From Ananas comosus (Eukaryota > Streptophyta > Magnoliopsida > Poales > Bromeliaceae), in NCBI RefSeq assembly GCF_001540865.1, contig NC_033636.1, positions 4,466,573-4,530,572 on the forward strand: a DNA stretch of 64,000 nt. The letters run 5' to 3'. Of the stretch, positions 45,881 through 56,600 are shown piece after piece. Within the stretch, counting starts at the first letter, position 1. Every line of letters starts with the position of its first letter. Made by a program: the position numbers and the translations under genes. The notes beneath the pieces are model-generated. The model made no database searches, was not told the DNA's origin, and saw only the letters and a program-made list of their open reading frames with translations.

Positions 45881-47437
45881 TTGGCGATGTCGATAACTAT
45901 GCAACCCCTGTTGATTAAGGACATGGAGCAGTTGAATTTGGAAATTGTAGCTCCTGATACGCTTTGGAGACTTATGTCATTAGTGATGCAAACTACCCTA
46001 ATCGATCGAATTAAAGAAAAGCAAGCTCAAGATGAATTCCTGCAAAAGGTTCGAGCAAAGATCACTGCTGATCAGGATGGTGGTGAGTTTCGAGTGGATG
46101 ATCAGGGACTATTAAGATTTTGTGATAGGCTTTGTGTGCCAGCAGATCCAGACATTAAAGAAGAGATTTTAAAAGAAGCACATCAGGCACTGTATACTGT
46201 ACACCCTGGGAGTACGAAAATGTATAAGGATTTGAAGTTAACTTACTGGTGGCATGGAATAAAAAAGGAAGTTGCAGATTTTGTGGCTAAATGCCTAACC
46301 TGTCAGCAAGTTAAAGCTGAGCATCGACTTCCTGCAGGAAAACTTCAGAGTTTACCCATACCAGTGTGGAAGTGGTAGAGGATTACTATGGACTTCATCG
46401 TTGGATTACCTCGCTCACAGGCAGGTCACGATGCCATTTGGGTAATTGTGGATAGATTGACTAAATCTGCCCACTTTATTCCGATTCATACAGTTTGGTC
46501 GGGGGAGAGACTCGCACAAGTGTATCTTGATGGAATTGTGCGATTACACGGAGTACCTGCTTCTACTGTTTCAGATCGAGACACCCGATTCGTTTCACAT
46601 TTCTGGAGAAGTTTACAGGAGGCTATGGGTACCCGATTGGATTTCAGTACTGCTTTCCACCCCCAGAGTGATGGGCAGTCTGAGCGTACCATCCAAACCT
46701 TTGAGGATATGTTGAGGGCCTGTGTGATTGATTACCAGGGCAGTTGGCCACAGTTCCTACCGATGGCTGAATTTGCTTATAACAACAGTTATCAAGCAAG
46801 TATTCAGATGGCACCGTTTGAAGCCCTTTATGGTAGAAAGTGCAGATCACCACTTCATTGGAGTGAAGTGGGAGAGAGATTAGTTTTGGGTCCAGATGTA
46901 CTGCAAGAGGCTGAAGCTAAAGTTCGACTTGCGCGAGAACGTCTATTGACAGCTCAAAGTCGACAAAGGAGTTATGCAGACAAACGTCGGCGAGAACTGA
47001 AATTTCAAGTTGGCGATCATGTATTTCTGAAGGTTTCACCGACGAAAGGAGTGAAGAGATTTGGCATTCGAGGAAAGTTGAGCCCTCGATTTATTGGACC
47101 CTACGAGGTGTTAGAGCGGATTGGCCCCGTAGCGTATCGGCTTGCCTTGCCGCCAAGTTTATCAGGAGTACACAATGTGTTTCATGTATCGACACTTCGA
47201 AAGTATATTTTTGATCCAACCCACATATTGGAGAGTACTCCAGTGGATTTACAAGAAGATTTGAGCTTCGAGGAGCATCCAGTGAAGATACTAGCTCGAG
47301 AAGTAAAACGGCTTAGAAATCGCGAGATCCCTTACGTGAAGATCCTTTGGGGCAATCACGATGAACGGGAAGCCACTTGGGAACTGGAGAGTGCAATGCA
47401 AGAGCATTATCCCTATCTAGTCTCGATGGAATCGTGA
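45881..47437 (+). pseudogene. Element A integrase and chromodomain-like tail
   Basis: The integrase zinc domain has H...H spacing up to CLTCQQVKAEH at about 46293-46325. TAG at 46376 splits it. The catalytic core has DFIVGLPRSQAGHDAIWVIV at about 46390, SDRDTRFVSHFW at about 46570 and PQSDGQSERTIQ at about 46660, giving the D, D and E residues. A GPYEVLERIGPVAYRLALP block follows. The end, from HPVKILAREVKRLRNREIPY to ATWELESAMQE, is a chromodomain-like fold used by chromoviruses for targeted integration. Confidence 0.88.
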
Positions 47438-47450
47438 GGTAGGTGTTTAC

Positions 47451-47488
47451 AAGTTTCGCGGACGAAACTTCTTTTTAGGAGGGGTGAA
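47451..47488 (+). promoter_or_regulatory. Element A pre-PPT hairpin and polypurine tract
   Basis: AAGTTTCG-CGGA-CGAAACTT is a perfect 8-bp stem with a 4-nt loop at 47451-47470. The purine tract AGGAGGGGTGAA (47477-47488) follows and abuts the 3' LTR. Element D has the same arrangement at 55298-55335. Confidence 0.8.
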
Positions 47489-48900
47489 TGTAATACACTG
47501 AATTTTTGCAAATTGTGAAATTCGAGTATGAGGAATGATATGTGGATCTATCCTACATGTTCTAAAAGGCTTGGACAAGTTAGAGAGTGTTTGGAAAGCT
47601 AAAAGCGAGAAATTGCAATGAACTGGCGAAATCAGCCTTTTCTGCTTGTTGTACCGGTACAGCCCTTACCTTGTACCGGTACACTTTGGCAGAAACGTGG
47701 CAGCTTGGGTAGTTTGGTAATTTCACATCTTGCTCTCATCTATTTGATTCCAGCACGCCTCTGGGGACTCAGTGGAGGGTGCTAGGCTCAGAGAAAGCTT
47801 CTTCCACTTCCACTCTCTCTCTTCCTCTCTCTCTAGGGTTTTTCTCTCTCTACATAGAATTCGACGATTTCGCTCGTTTTCGTCGCAACGTTGGTTCTTC
47901 GCTGTTCGCGAGTGTCGCAGAGCCTACGTGGACGTGTGAGGGAGTATTTTGGAGAGCTTTTCACAGCTCTGGACCAGCAGTTCACTGGTTGGAAGCCTGA
48001 GGAGGTAATCGACTCGATTTCTCTCTAGTTTACGGTTTCGTATTGATTTTGGACACCTTTTAGTTTCATTGCTTCCAACTGAGCTAGAAGTTGTTTACAG
48101 CAGTATAGAGAAGTTATTTTGACTGTGAATTACCTACTTTAGCTCAGAGAAAAGTTGTTTTAAAGCGTGATGAAAATAATTAGTGAGTTATAGCTCAATT
48201 TCGGAACTATACGCGGTTTATTGATGCAGTTTGGGAATTGAATCTTCGCAGCAGGTTTCTGAAACATGTGGAGCTTATTTGGTGACCTGGGAGGCTGGTT
48301 TAGAAGGTGTTCTACCCTGAGGTAAGCCAGAATTTCAGTTGGGAAGCTGAAATTGCAAGATTCCGACGATATTTGCTAATATATGATGATTTTGATGCCG
48401 TTTTGATGTTGATCGCAGCGGGAATTCAACTGACCTTTGGGTCATCTTTGGTTGGCTTTGGGAAGCCTTTAGAGACTTAATTGGAGGTACTAAAGTGAAC
48501 CAAAACAGCGATTTATGTTACTACTTTATACGAGATGTGAATTGAGCCGAAATCGGAAATTTCGGCCGTAGTCTTAATCCGATCTTGATGTTTGTTTTTC
48601 AGCGGAGTTGAGGCCTATTGGAGTTGATTGTGGGACATAGTAATAGGTGGGTTTGACCTAACCAGAGCAAGTGGAGCTCCCCTATGTTCTATATGTATTA
48701 TAGAATTGACACAGTTGTATGCTTTTGTGATTGATATAGAACTTGAGACGAGTCACTATATTATAGTGTTGACATATATAATTGAATTGAAATCTCTATG
48801 AAGTAGAGAACCCTCATGCATATAAGTCTTTATATACATGTTTAATTTAGTTGAGTGATTAATGGACAAGTTATCATGTTTCTAGAAAATAGAAAACCGT
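47489..48900 (+). mobile_element. Element A 3' LTR, truncated at the gap
   Basis: TGTAATACACTG opens the LTR. It carries two TACCGGTAC motifs at about 47650-47683 and the same leader region as the 5' LTR. It is clearly diverged from the 5' LTR (about 12 differences in the first 75 aligned bases by eye). Confidence 0.8.
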
Positions 48901-49000
48901 NNNNNNNNNNNNNNNNNNNNNNNNNNNNNNNNNNNNNNNNNNNNNNNNNNNNNNNNNNNNNNNNNNNNNNNNNNNNNNNNNNNNNNNNNNNNNNNNNNNN
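48901..49000. other. Assembly gap (100 N)
   Basis: Exactly 100 N, a conventional placeholder for a gap of unknown size. The LTR sequence on the right belongs to a different LTR family from that on the left. Confidence 0.98.
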
Positions 49001-50496
49001 TCATTGCATATTGTGATATACATATAGCTGTATGAAAAGATTATTGTGCTATACTTGCTACTATTAGTTCAATAATATATATATATGATTGTGGTTTATG
49101 CTAGTATGCATGATGGTTGCTTGATGAAAATCTAACCCTATATGAAATTGATAATGCTTATGTTGCTAAGAACGTAGTATGATGAAAACTAGTGTTGATA
49201 ATGAGTCAAATTGACGAGTGGCATCTAGTTTAGAAAACTATGACAAGTGGGATCTAGTTGAAATGACTATGATGAATGACTTGTGATGTTCTCTGAGATG
49301 GCATCACATTAGTGTAGTTGAGACACTATGAAGATTGGGTACATGTATACCTGCCGTTCCATAGATGATATTACCCTCAGAAGGGTTGTTTGTTGTCGTG
49401 AGATGTATCTTGCTCACATTGCTGCTGCGCTTGGTGGGTCGCTGCCCCTCAAGTTGTGCGCTCCGGAGATTTGGTCACTAGAGAGGCCCAGCCCTCTGTG
49501 CTGTCGGATAAGCCGCTTGTATCCGCAAGGGTACTCGGGGATAGTCCAGCTCGACAATCCCTATGAGATTTGATATGTGAGCTTGTGTGAACCTTGTTTC
49601 ATTTTGGAGATTGGGTTACTCATTTTGATCTTACCCATGATTGATGTTCATAGTGAGCTATTCATTGTTCATATCAGTTACTTGCTTACCTAGTAGCATG
49701 TGTTATAGTTACTATGATAGGCTGTTGTAGATGTGATAAGTTGCTTATTTACCCAGCTATTTTTATTGTTCTATGCATTCATGATTCAAGATATGAGCGC
49801 ATAGCTTGAGTATATTGTTTACATACCCGTTTCCGTTCAACTTATTTATATAATATATCTGCATATATATCTCTCTATGCCTACTTGAACCTAGTGGGTA
49901 GATCGGCGGAGTCGGCGGCCGAACCACTGGGAACTATTCGTAGTTCTCACCCCCGTGTGGCTCTGGGGGTACAGGTATACAGGACAGCGGGCCTTCGTCG
50001 ATGGATCGCGGCAAGAGGCATAGCGCCCTAGCAGTTGGTTGATAGTTTTACCTTCCCTACTGCATTAGCTCTACCTTGTACTTTTGGTTATACATTTTGA
50101 AAGTAGTTGTTGTATAGGGTGAGGTTTTGGAGAGCTTATGATGTATATTCATTTTGGATAAAGAACGCAAGTTGTATCAAAGTTTAAAGTTAAATGAAAT
50201 CGAAAAAGAGGTAAATGTTTCAATGATGTCTCAAATAGCCTAAGTTGCTCTCTTTTGTATACTTGTATGGTTTTACTTGTATCGCTTGCTCTAGTTGATA
50301 GTAGCACTGTTTGTGCTCTGTTTATCGTTGTTTGATTTGTGTATGTATGCAAGTTGTTTCCTGGGAACTTGTTGTACCACAATCTGTTGCTTAGCTTGGG
50401 CGGACAGGGGAAACTCCGTCCGTTCGGCGGTCGCGCCGCCGCCCTCGAACCGACCAAATTTGGTACCGTTTTCGGGCCGCGGGTTGGGGCGTGACA
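49001..50496 (+). mobile_element. Gypsy LTR, 3' portion only
   Basis: It contains the CTCCGGAG block (about 49463), the double-hairpin region (49890-49950), a GGATCGCGGCAAGAGGC motif (about 50003) and a terminal GGACAGGGGAAACTC...GTCCG region, ending GGGGCGTGACA. Its 5' part is lost in the gap. Confidence 0.75.
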
Positions 50497-52630
50497 ACGG
50501 GTACCCGGAGCAACCCAAGAACAGCAGCTCTCGGGATTGTGCTGTTGAACAGGGGTGTACCGGTGATGCCACCCGCGTACCGATAGCAGTGCCTGAACAG
50601 CAGGCTGGGTCTGCTGCAAATAAAAAGAGTTGGAGGTTTATTGCTATTGTGGGTACCTATAAAAATATCCCAACCTCTCCTCTCTTGTTCACAGCAGTGA
50701 ACCACCCTTCTCTTCATTTTTCTTCCCCCTCTCTCTCTCTAGGAGCTCTTCACCAAGGAGGATTAGAGAGAATTTGACGGAGTATTTGGTGGAGAAGAAG
50801 GCAAGGAAGTGAAAAACTTCTTCTTCTTCTTCCTTAGCTCAAGGAAATGATAGCTTTTGAGGTAAGCTCCATGAGCTCTCATGGTAGATGTCTAGGGTTT
50901 GGTTCAAATGCCCTACGAATGGTTTTAGATGGATCTTTAGATGATATTAAGCTTGTTTTTGCTTATCTCCAAGATCCATTTGGTGCTTATGCTATAGGGC
51001 ATTGTTAGGGCACCAAAATTGAGGCTTTTGTCATAGATGGGTTTAAATATGAATTGACCTTGTAGAAACCTAATTGAATATTTCCGACGCGTTGGTGGAC
51101 TCGGTTCGAAGATCCGACGAGTCTACGCAAAGGAATTGGAGAAAAAGACTAATTTGACTTCGTTTTGCCGTAGGCGAGAGAATAGGCAGTTAAAAATCAC
51201 GAAAATTGAACCGTAGTACCTTAGCAACCATACGAGGTGGGGTGGTGCTTTCCGAAATCCTCGGATTTTCTTTTCTCTCTAAAATGTCATTTCTTGAGCA
51301 AATTTATATATTGAGCTTCATGCATTGTAGGGTATTTGAGAGTATATTGTTGCATGTTGCGAGTACAAATGCATATGAGATGATTGTAAACTAATGAGAA
51401 CTTGTAAAACTCTATGTATGCATGAATGATGACAAGAACCTAGTAAAGGCAAAGAATCTAGTGATATTGAGAATAAATAACATTATGACATCAATAGTAG
51501 AGTGGCATCAATGAGTTTTGAATGCTAGTGTTACAAGTATGTCATTAATGAGAACAATAAATGCATGAGATTGAGTATAAAGAATATGTAGTGTGTGTGA
51601 CACTAATGAGAGTTAAAAAATGCAAAAGATGAGATAGTTGACATTATGACACAACGTGGAATGACATCCTTATAGTTAAGGGTCAAATGAGCATTGCATC
51701 CTTAGAGTTAAGGATTGGATTAAACTTGGCATCCTTATAGTTAAGGATTGGATCATACTCGCCTATAAGTCTTGGCTTGAGGGTGGTAGCTCCACCTCGA
51801 GCGATGAGCTCCGGAGTAGTCATTACTGGGTTGGTGTTTTCCCCAAAGGACGATCCCGTTGAGTCGTAGTAGTCTCCCCGATATTAGGGATTTTGAGTTG
51901 GTGAATTGCTTTGGGCAAAACCTACGGGTTAGCCAAGAGATTGGGTAAAGCAACTATGATCTTGCATGCATCATGAGCATTCTATTTGAGTATCATTGTT
52001 GACTATATCTTGTTCAGGCATATTAGCTGCATTTGTATAGTTTGGTTACTATCAATCTGTTTATTCTTCTATTATGCCTGATTTAGACCTAGTGGGAAAG
52101 TCAGCGAGGTCGGCGGCCGAACTTTGTTGTAGTTCTCACCCCACTATTTTCCTCAGAGCCGGGACCGAGTGAGCCGGCCGACGATCGCGATAAAGGTATC
52201 ACGCCATAGACAGTGACTACCCGAGTCGGGTCCATATTTATTTAGTTCCATTCCCTATATATCATCTTTTGTATTTGATGATGTTAGTATTATGGATATG
52301 ATAAATGATGTAAAGAGAGTTTATATTTTGGGAAATCGTGTGATGTAAAAGAAATGATGGAAAGAATATAAAAGCATTTACAAGTTGAATGCATGTATGT
52401 GGTTAAAAGTTAATCATTATACTTGTATGAATGTTTAGTTTAGAATCTTTCACTTTTGGCTACTGCTTAATTGCCCTCGTGCAAGCCATGTATGTTATGT
52501 TTCCGCTTGTGCAATCTATATACTTGATTTGTACTTGTGTTGAGTCTTGGGCGGACAGGGGAGGTGCTGTCCGTTTGGCGTCTGTTCGACGTGCCCGAAC
52601 CGACCTAATAGGCGGGCTCGGGGTGTGACA
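50497..52630 (+). mobile_element. Gypsy LTR of the 2862-type, 5' end missing
   Basis: It shares order and motifs with 2862-5360: TACCGGTGATG-type motifs (about 50559), TATA box (about 50658), CT-rich leader, CTCCGGAG block (about 51808), double-hairpin region (about 52087), terminal hairpin 52552-52573, and end GGGTGTGACA. The LTR piece at 49001-50496 probably inserted into it. The other side is in the gap. Confidence 0.75.
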
Positions 52631-52670
52631 TCGGCAGTCGGTGATCTCCGCCGCAGATAACACATCGAGA
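52631..52670 (-). pseudogene. Gypsy gag zinc-knuckle fragment
   Basis: On the minus strand, 40 bp read CVICGGDHRLP-like residues, followed by an N. The LTR to the left evidently inserted in this part of gag. Confidence 0.6.
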
Positions 52671-52897
52671 NAATGCATGTATGTGGTTAAAAGTTAATCA
52701 TTATACTTGTATGAATGTTTAGTTTAGAATCTTTCACTTTTGGCTACTGCTTAATTGCCCTCGTGCAAGCCATGTATGTTATGTTTCCGCTTGTGCAATC
52801 TATATACTTGATTTGTACTTGTGTTGAGTCTTGGGCGGACAGGGGAGGTGCTGTCCGTTTGGCGTCTGTTCGACGTGCCCGAACCGACCTAATAGGC
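52671..52897 (+). repeat. Near-identical duplicate of an LTR 3' part, after a single N
   Basis: It repeats 52389-52613 essentially base for base, at an offset of 284 bp. It then stops inside the LTR end at GGCGGG and passes into a different copy of the same gag region. Confidence 0.85.
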
Positions 52898-53990
52898 GGG
52901 ATGCTGTGAGCAGCTCGGCGGTCGATGATCTCCGCTACAAATGACACATCAATTGGGTCCCGAGCTCCTCGTCTGCGATCGTGGATACCGAGGGGGCCTC
53001 TTGGGACTCGACCGACCCCTGGTCCCACCTGCAGTCCGCTTCTTTCCTTTGTCCCTTTCCTTTTTAAGAGACTCACGCTCTATGCGCGCATAGGCATTGC
53101 CGTGCTCCGCCCACAACGCCCGATCCAACACCTCCGCAAAAGTCGTGAGCTTGAGAATATGCACAGCTTTGTAAATTTTCGGCCGAAGTTCTCGCTCGAA
53201 CCAGTCGGGCCTATCCTTGTCGTCCCGAACTACATCAGGGACACAATCGATGATGTGAGAAAACTCCCACTCATATTCTCCCACCGAGCGGTTTCCTTTC
53301 CTTAGCTTCCGAAATTGATCATAAGCTTCTTCTTCTCACTATCGCGGAAATAATTAGAGAACAATAATCCCCGAAATTTCTCCCAAACCAAGGAAGGAAG
53401 GTTAGAAGGTCGATTCCACTTCACCCTCTTCCACCACACCTTCGCCGCCTTCTCCGAACAATGCGTGGCGAGGTGCACCTTATCCCTCTCCAAGGTATAA
53501 AGATCCTCAAAGAGTGCTTCCATCGAGTCGATCCACGACTCCACCATCCACGATTCCACCTTTTCCCTGTCAAACACTAGCGGGTTAAACTTTTTAAACA
53601 TCACGAGGGCCGCGAGCGCACGCTCCCTCTCCGCCTCCATTGCCGCACTCTCAGGATTTGAAGTGCTCGAATCAGTTGCCGCCACCATTGGTGCAAGTCG
53701 CGCCGCAACTGGTATAGCCACCGCGGCCACACCCTCGGTCGCAATCTGTATCACAACAGGGGGCGCAAGTTGCTCGATGCCCGCCTGAGCCGTCGCCGCC
53801 TGCTGCTGCACCCAGGCCTCCTGGAGCCAGGGCGTTACACAGATTCCGCTTGCTGTCGCACTATTCCCACAAGTGCGGATATCTGTTCGCGGAGCTATCC
53901 ATCACCACTCGCCCCGGACTATTCGGGGGCCGAACTCGGCTCCTCAGGCCCCAACCTTGTTCGAGGCCTACCGTGTGGCAGCGCTCCCTG
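52898..53990 (-). pseudogene. Gypsy element C gag remnant
   Basis: Gag core blocks VHLATHCSEKAAKVWWKRVK at about 53450 and DKDRPDWFERELRPKIYKAV at about 53180, then a zinc-knuckle piece at about 52915. It resembles the gag at 25254-26497. The ATG equivalent is CTG, there is an early stop, and a frameshift near 53295 splits the two long frames. Confidence 0.8.
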
Positions 53991-54111
53991 AAATGTAACA
54001 ACCACATCAGTTGCTTGACCTACGACGCTAACATGTTGCTACGACATACCCAAACAAAACCAAATCAGGCGAAATCATTCAAGCGAATCCATTCTCATCC
54101 CTAGGCATTAT
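53991..54111 (-). mobile_element. Element C leader, inner part
   Basis: It matches the leader at 26498-26630 (AACAAAACCAAATCAGGCGAAA). It stops at GGCATTAT, where element D inserted. It resumes at 63035. Confidence 0.8.
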
Positions 54112-55297
54112 TGTCAGGCCCCGGGACCCAGCGGAAACTCGCCCGGCGCGTGCCCAGACCCGCCATATGTCTAAAACATATAAGGCATCTAAAACAAAAC
54201 AATAAATAAAGTAATAAAACAAAGGAATCTAACGATATCAGAGCAAAGTAAATAACTATGTTCTACAACAGAGGTGTAAGTATAAAACTGAAATCCACTA
54301 ATAGAGCCATAAAGTAGTACAAAGAAAATTTCAAATACAAAAACTAAACATAAAGAGTATATAGGTGGTCTCTCTATACATGGTACTCAAAATCTCTTTC
54401 TCTCTCTCTAATACAAAAAAAAAGAGTAAACCACCTAAGCTCAACAGTAGCTCCCCGCTAACTAGCTACGCGACTCCCTTGCCGCGATCCCGTGCCTCCG
54501 CAGGTGCCGAAGGCTCTGAAATAAAACCATAAAACAGAGGGCGTGAGAACTATTAAATAATAGTTTCCAGTGGGCAATTACTGACTTCAGTGAAATGCGC
54601 CACTAGGCCCAAAAGCTACAAAAAAGGGGGGTCAGTGTATAAGTATAAGCAAAAGCGGTAAGAACAACTAGGAAATAAACATGAATACTACTAAACCATG
54701 ACATCTCTACTTAGCATGATTTGCATAAGTAAGAAAGCAACTACTACAAGTATATGCACAAGAGTATCCCACATGTAAATACATAAGTATGCAACTAACC
54801 CAATGTCCACAATGTAAATAGTAAAGATGTCATTGTTTACTATTCTAGTCAATGTCCACTTGTCACTTTGACTGTTTAAAGTTCAACTTTGATAAGACCC
54901 ACCCGAAGGCTGTCTGGCATGAAGACCCACCCAAAGGCTGTCTGGCCTGTAAGACCAACCCGTAGGCTGTCTCGCCGGTGCCGTCCCTAATGGCCCCGTG
55001 GTAGTCAACATCCCCACTCTTAGGGATGAGCCTTTCCACTCGAGGAGAGGGGAAAGGCTGTCTGGCCTGTAAGGGACCGGTTGCCTCGCCGGCTGCCGCA
55101 ACACTGTTCTGAGGGGACAAGTCTCTCCTATCAGTGACCGGTCCGCGAGAGTGAAATCTCTCAGGACACAGTCAAAACTCTGGAAATCGAACTTTTAGGC
55201 TGGAATACCATCTACGGCCTTCCACCAAGTGTGGAAAAGTTCGGAGTACACATCAAACACTCGAACCTCGCAATTTGCAAAGGTCCAGTGTGCTACA
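54112..55297 (-). mobile_element. Element D 3' LTR, internally deleted
   Basis: Starts TGTCAGGCCCC on the plus strand and ends GTGTGCTACA. It matches both ends of the right LTR, but jumps from AGGGATGAGCCTTTCCACTC to GGGACCGGTTGCCTCGCC, omitting about 1.36 kb. Confidence 0.88.
54894..54972 (-). repeat. LTR tandem repeat of about 29 bp, three copies
   Basis: Three units of AAGACC(C/A)ACCCG(T/A)AGGCTGTCT-type sequence occur in the left LTR. The right LTR has the same repeat at about 61267-61345. Confidence 0.85.
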
Positions 55298-55335
55298 TTC
55301 ACCCCTCCTAAAAAGGAGTTTCGTCCGCGAAACTC
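55298..55335 (-). promoter_or_regulatory. Element D polypurine tract and pre-PPT hairpin
   Basis: Minus strand: GAGTTTCG-CGGA-CGAAACTC (55335-55316), then CTTTTTAGGAGGGGTGAA up to the LTR. The outer stem pair is G-C here and A-T in element A. Confidence 0.8.
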
Positions 55336-55352
55336 AAACGATAACACATACC

Positions 55353-56600
55353 TCACAGCTTCATCTGAAAAAGATGGGGACAGCGCTCCCGCAGCGCGCT
55401 CTCTAGCTCCCACGTGGCCTCCCGTTCCCCGTGGTTGCTCCAAAGAACCTTCACGTACGGAATATCCTGATTCCGCAGTTTCCGCGCCTCGCGAGCCAAA
55501 ATCCTCACTGGTTGCTCCTCGAAGCTCAAGTCGTCCCGCAACTCCACAGGTGTAGCATCCAACACATAAGTCCGGTCAAAGACATACTTCCGAAGGACCG
55601 ATACATGAAAGACGTTGTGCACGCCCGATAGGTTCTGTGGTAGAGTAAGTCGATACGCTACCGGACCTACACGTTCCAAGATCTCATACGGTCCAATGAA
55701 ACGGGGGCTCAACTTACCCCGAATCCCGAATCTCTTGATCCCTCTAGTCGGCGAGACCTTCAAGAATACATGGTCTCCAACTTGGAACTCCAAGTCTCGC
55801 CGTCGTCGATCGGCGTAGTTCCTCTGTCTACTCTGTGCCGTCAAAAGTCGCTCCTGAGCAATTCGAACTTTGTCCTCAGCTTCCTGGAGCACATCAGGGC
55901 CTAAAGCCAATCTCTCGCCAACTTCACTCCAATGAAGTGGCGATCTACACTTCCGTCTATAAAGTGCTTCAAACGGCGCCATCTTGATGCTTGCTTGATA
56001 ACTATTGTTATAAGCAAACTCCGCCATCGGTAGATGCTGTGACCATCCTTCCTGAAAGTCTATCACACAAGCTCAGAGCATATCCTCTAAAGTTTGAATG
56101 GTGCGCTCCGACTGCCCATAACTCTGAGGGTGGAAAGCAGTGCTGAAGTCGAGTCGGGTGCCCATGGCGTCCTGTAGACTCCTCCAAAAGTGAGATACAA
56201 ACCGAGTGTCTCGATCCGATACTATCGATGTAGGCACCCCATGAAGTCGCACGATCTCATCAAGGTACACGTGTGCGAGCTTTTCCCCAGTCCTAGTATG
56301 AATAGGTATGAAGTGCGTCGACTTCGTCAACCTATCCACGATCACCCATATAGCATCATGCCCGGCCTGAGAGTGGGGCAACCCAGTCACGAAATCCATG
56401 GTGATCTTCTCCCACTTCCTCACGGGAATAGGCAAACTCTGAAGTTTTCCCGCGGGTAATCGATGCTCAGCCTTTACTGGTTGGCAAGTTAGACAACGAG
56501 CTACAAACTCGCCAACGTCCTTTTTCATCCCGGGCCACCAATAAAGCAACTTCAAGTCCTTGTACATCTTGGTGCCTCCCGGATGTATAGCATAGGGCGC
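55353..56600 (-). pseudogene. Element D integrase and chromodomain-like tail
   Basis: A one-base frameshift near 56590 separates it from RNase H. Blocks: YWWPGMKKDVGEFVARCLTC at about 56545, DFVTGLPHSQAGHDAIWVIV at about 56395, SDRDTRFVSHFW at about 56215 and PQSYGQSERTIQ at about 56125 (Tyr replaces the Asp of element A). TGA at 56073 interrupts it. The remaining frame runs through LSFEEQPVRILAREARKLRN to the chromodomain-like WELESALRE end. Confidence 0.88.

Larger units (their letters stand above)
36768..48900 (+). mobile_element. Chromodomain Gypsy (Tekay/Del-like), element A
   Basis: In order: 5' LTR with a nested solo LTR, Met-tRNA primer site, leader, gag, protease, RT, RNase H, integrase, chromodomain-like tail, polypurine tract, and the start of the 3' LTR. 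The domain order with integrase last, and the C-terminal chromodomain-like block, place it among plant chromoviruses. It is defective in every domain group. The right part of the 3' LTR is lost at the 100-N gap, so the right target duplication cannot be tested. Confidence 0.85.

Noticed and set aside
46388..47437. Integrase as a sign of an endogenous plant virus
   Set aside because: LTRs, Met-tRNA primer site, Gypsy domain order and the chromodomain-like tail all point to a retrotransposon. No movement protein or coat domain is present.
50295..50777. 160-residue frame with a possible hydrophobic start
   Set aside because: It crosses the boundary of two LTRs and the core-promoter region. No domain is recognised.
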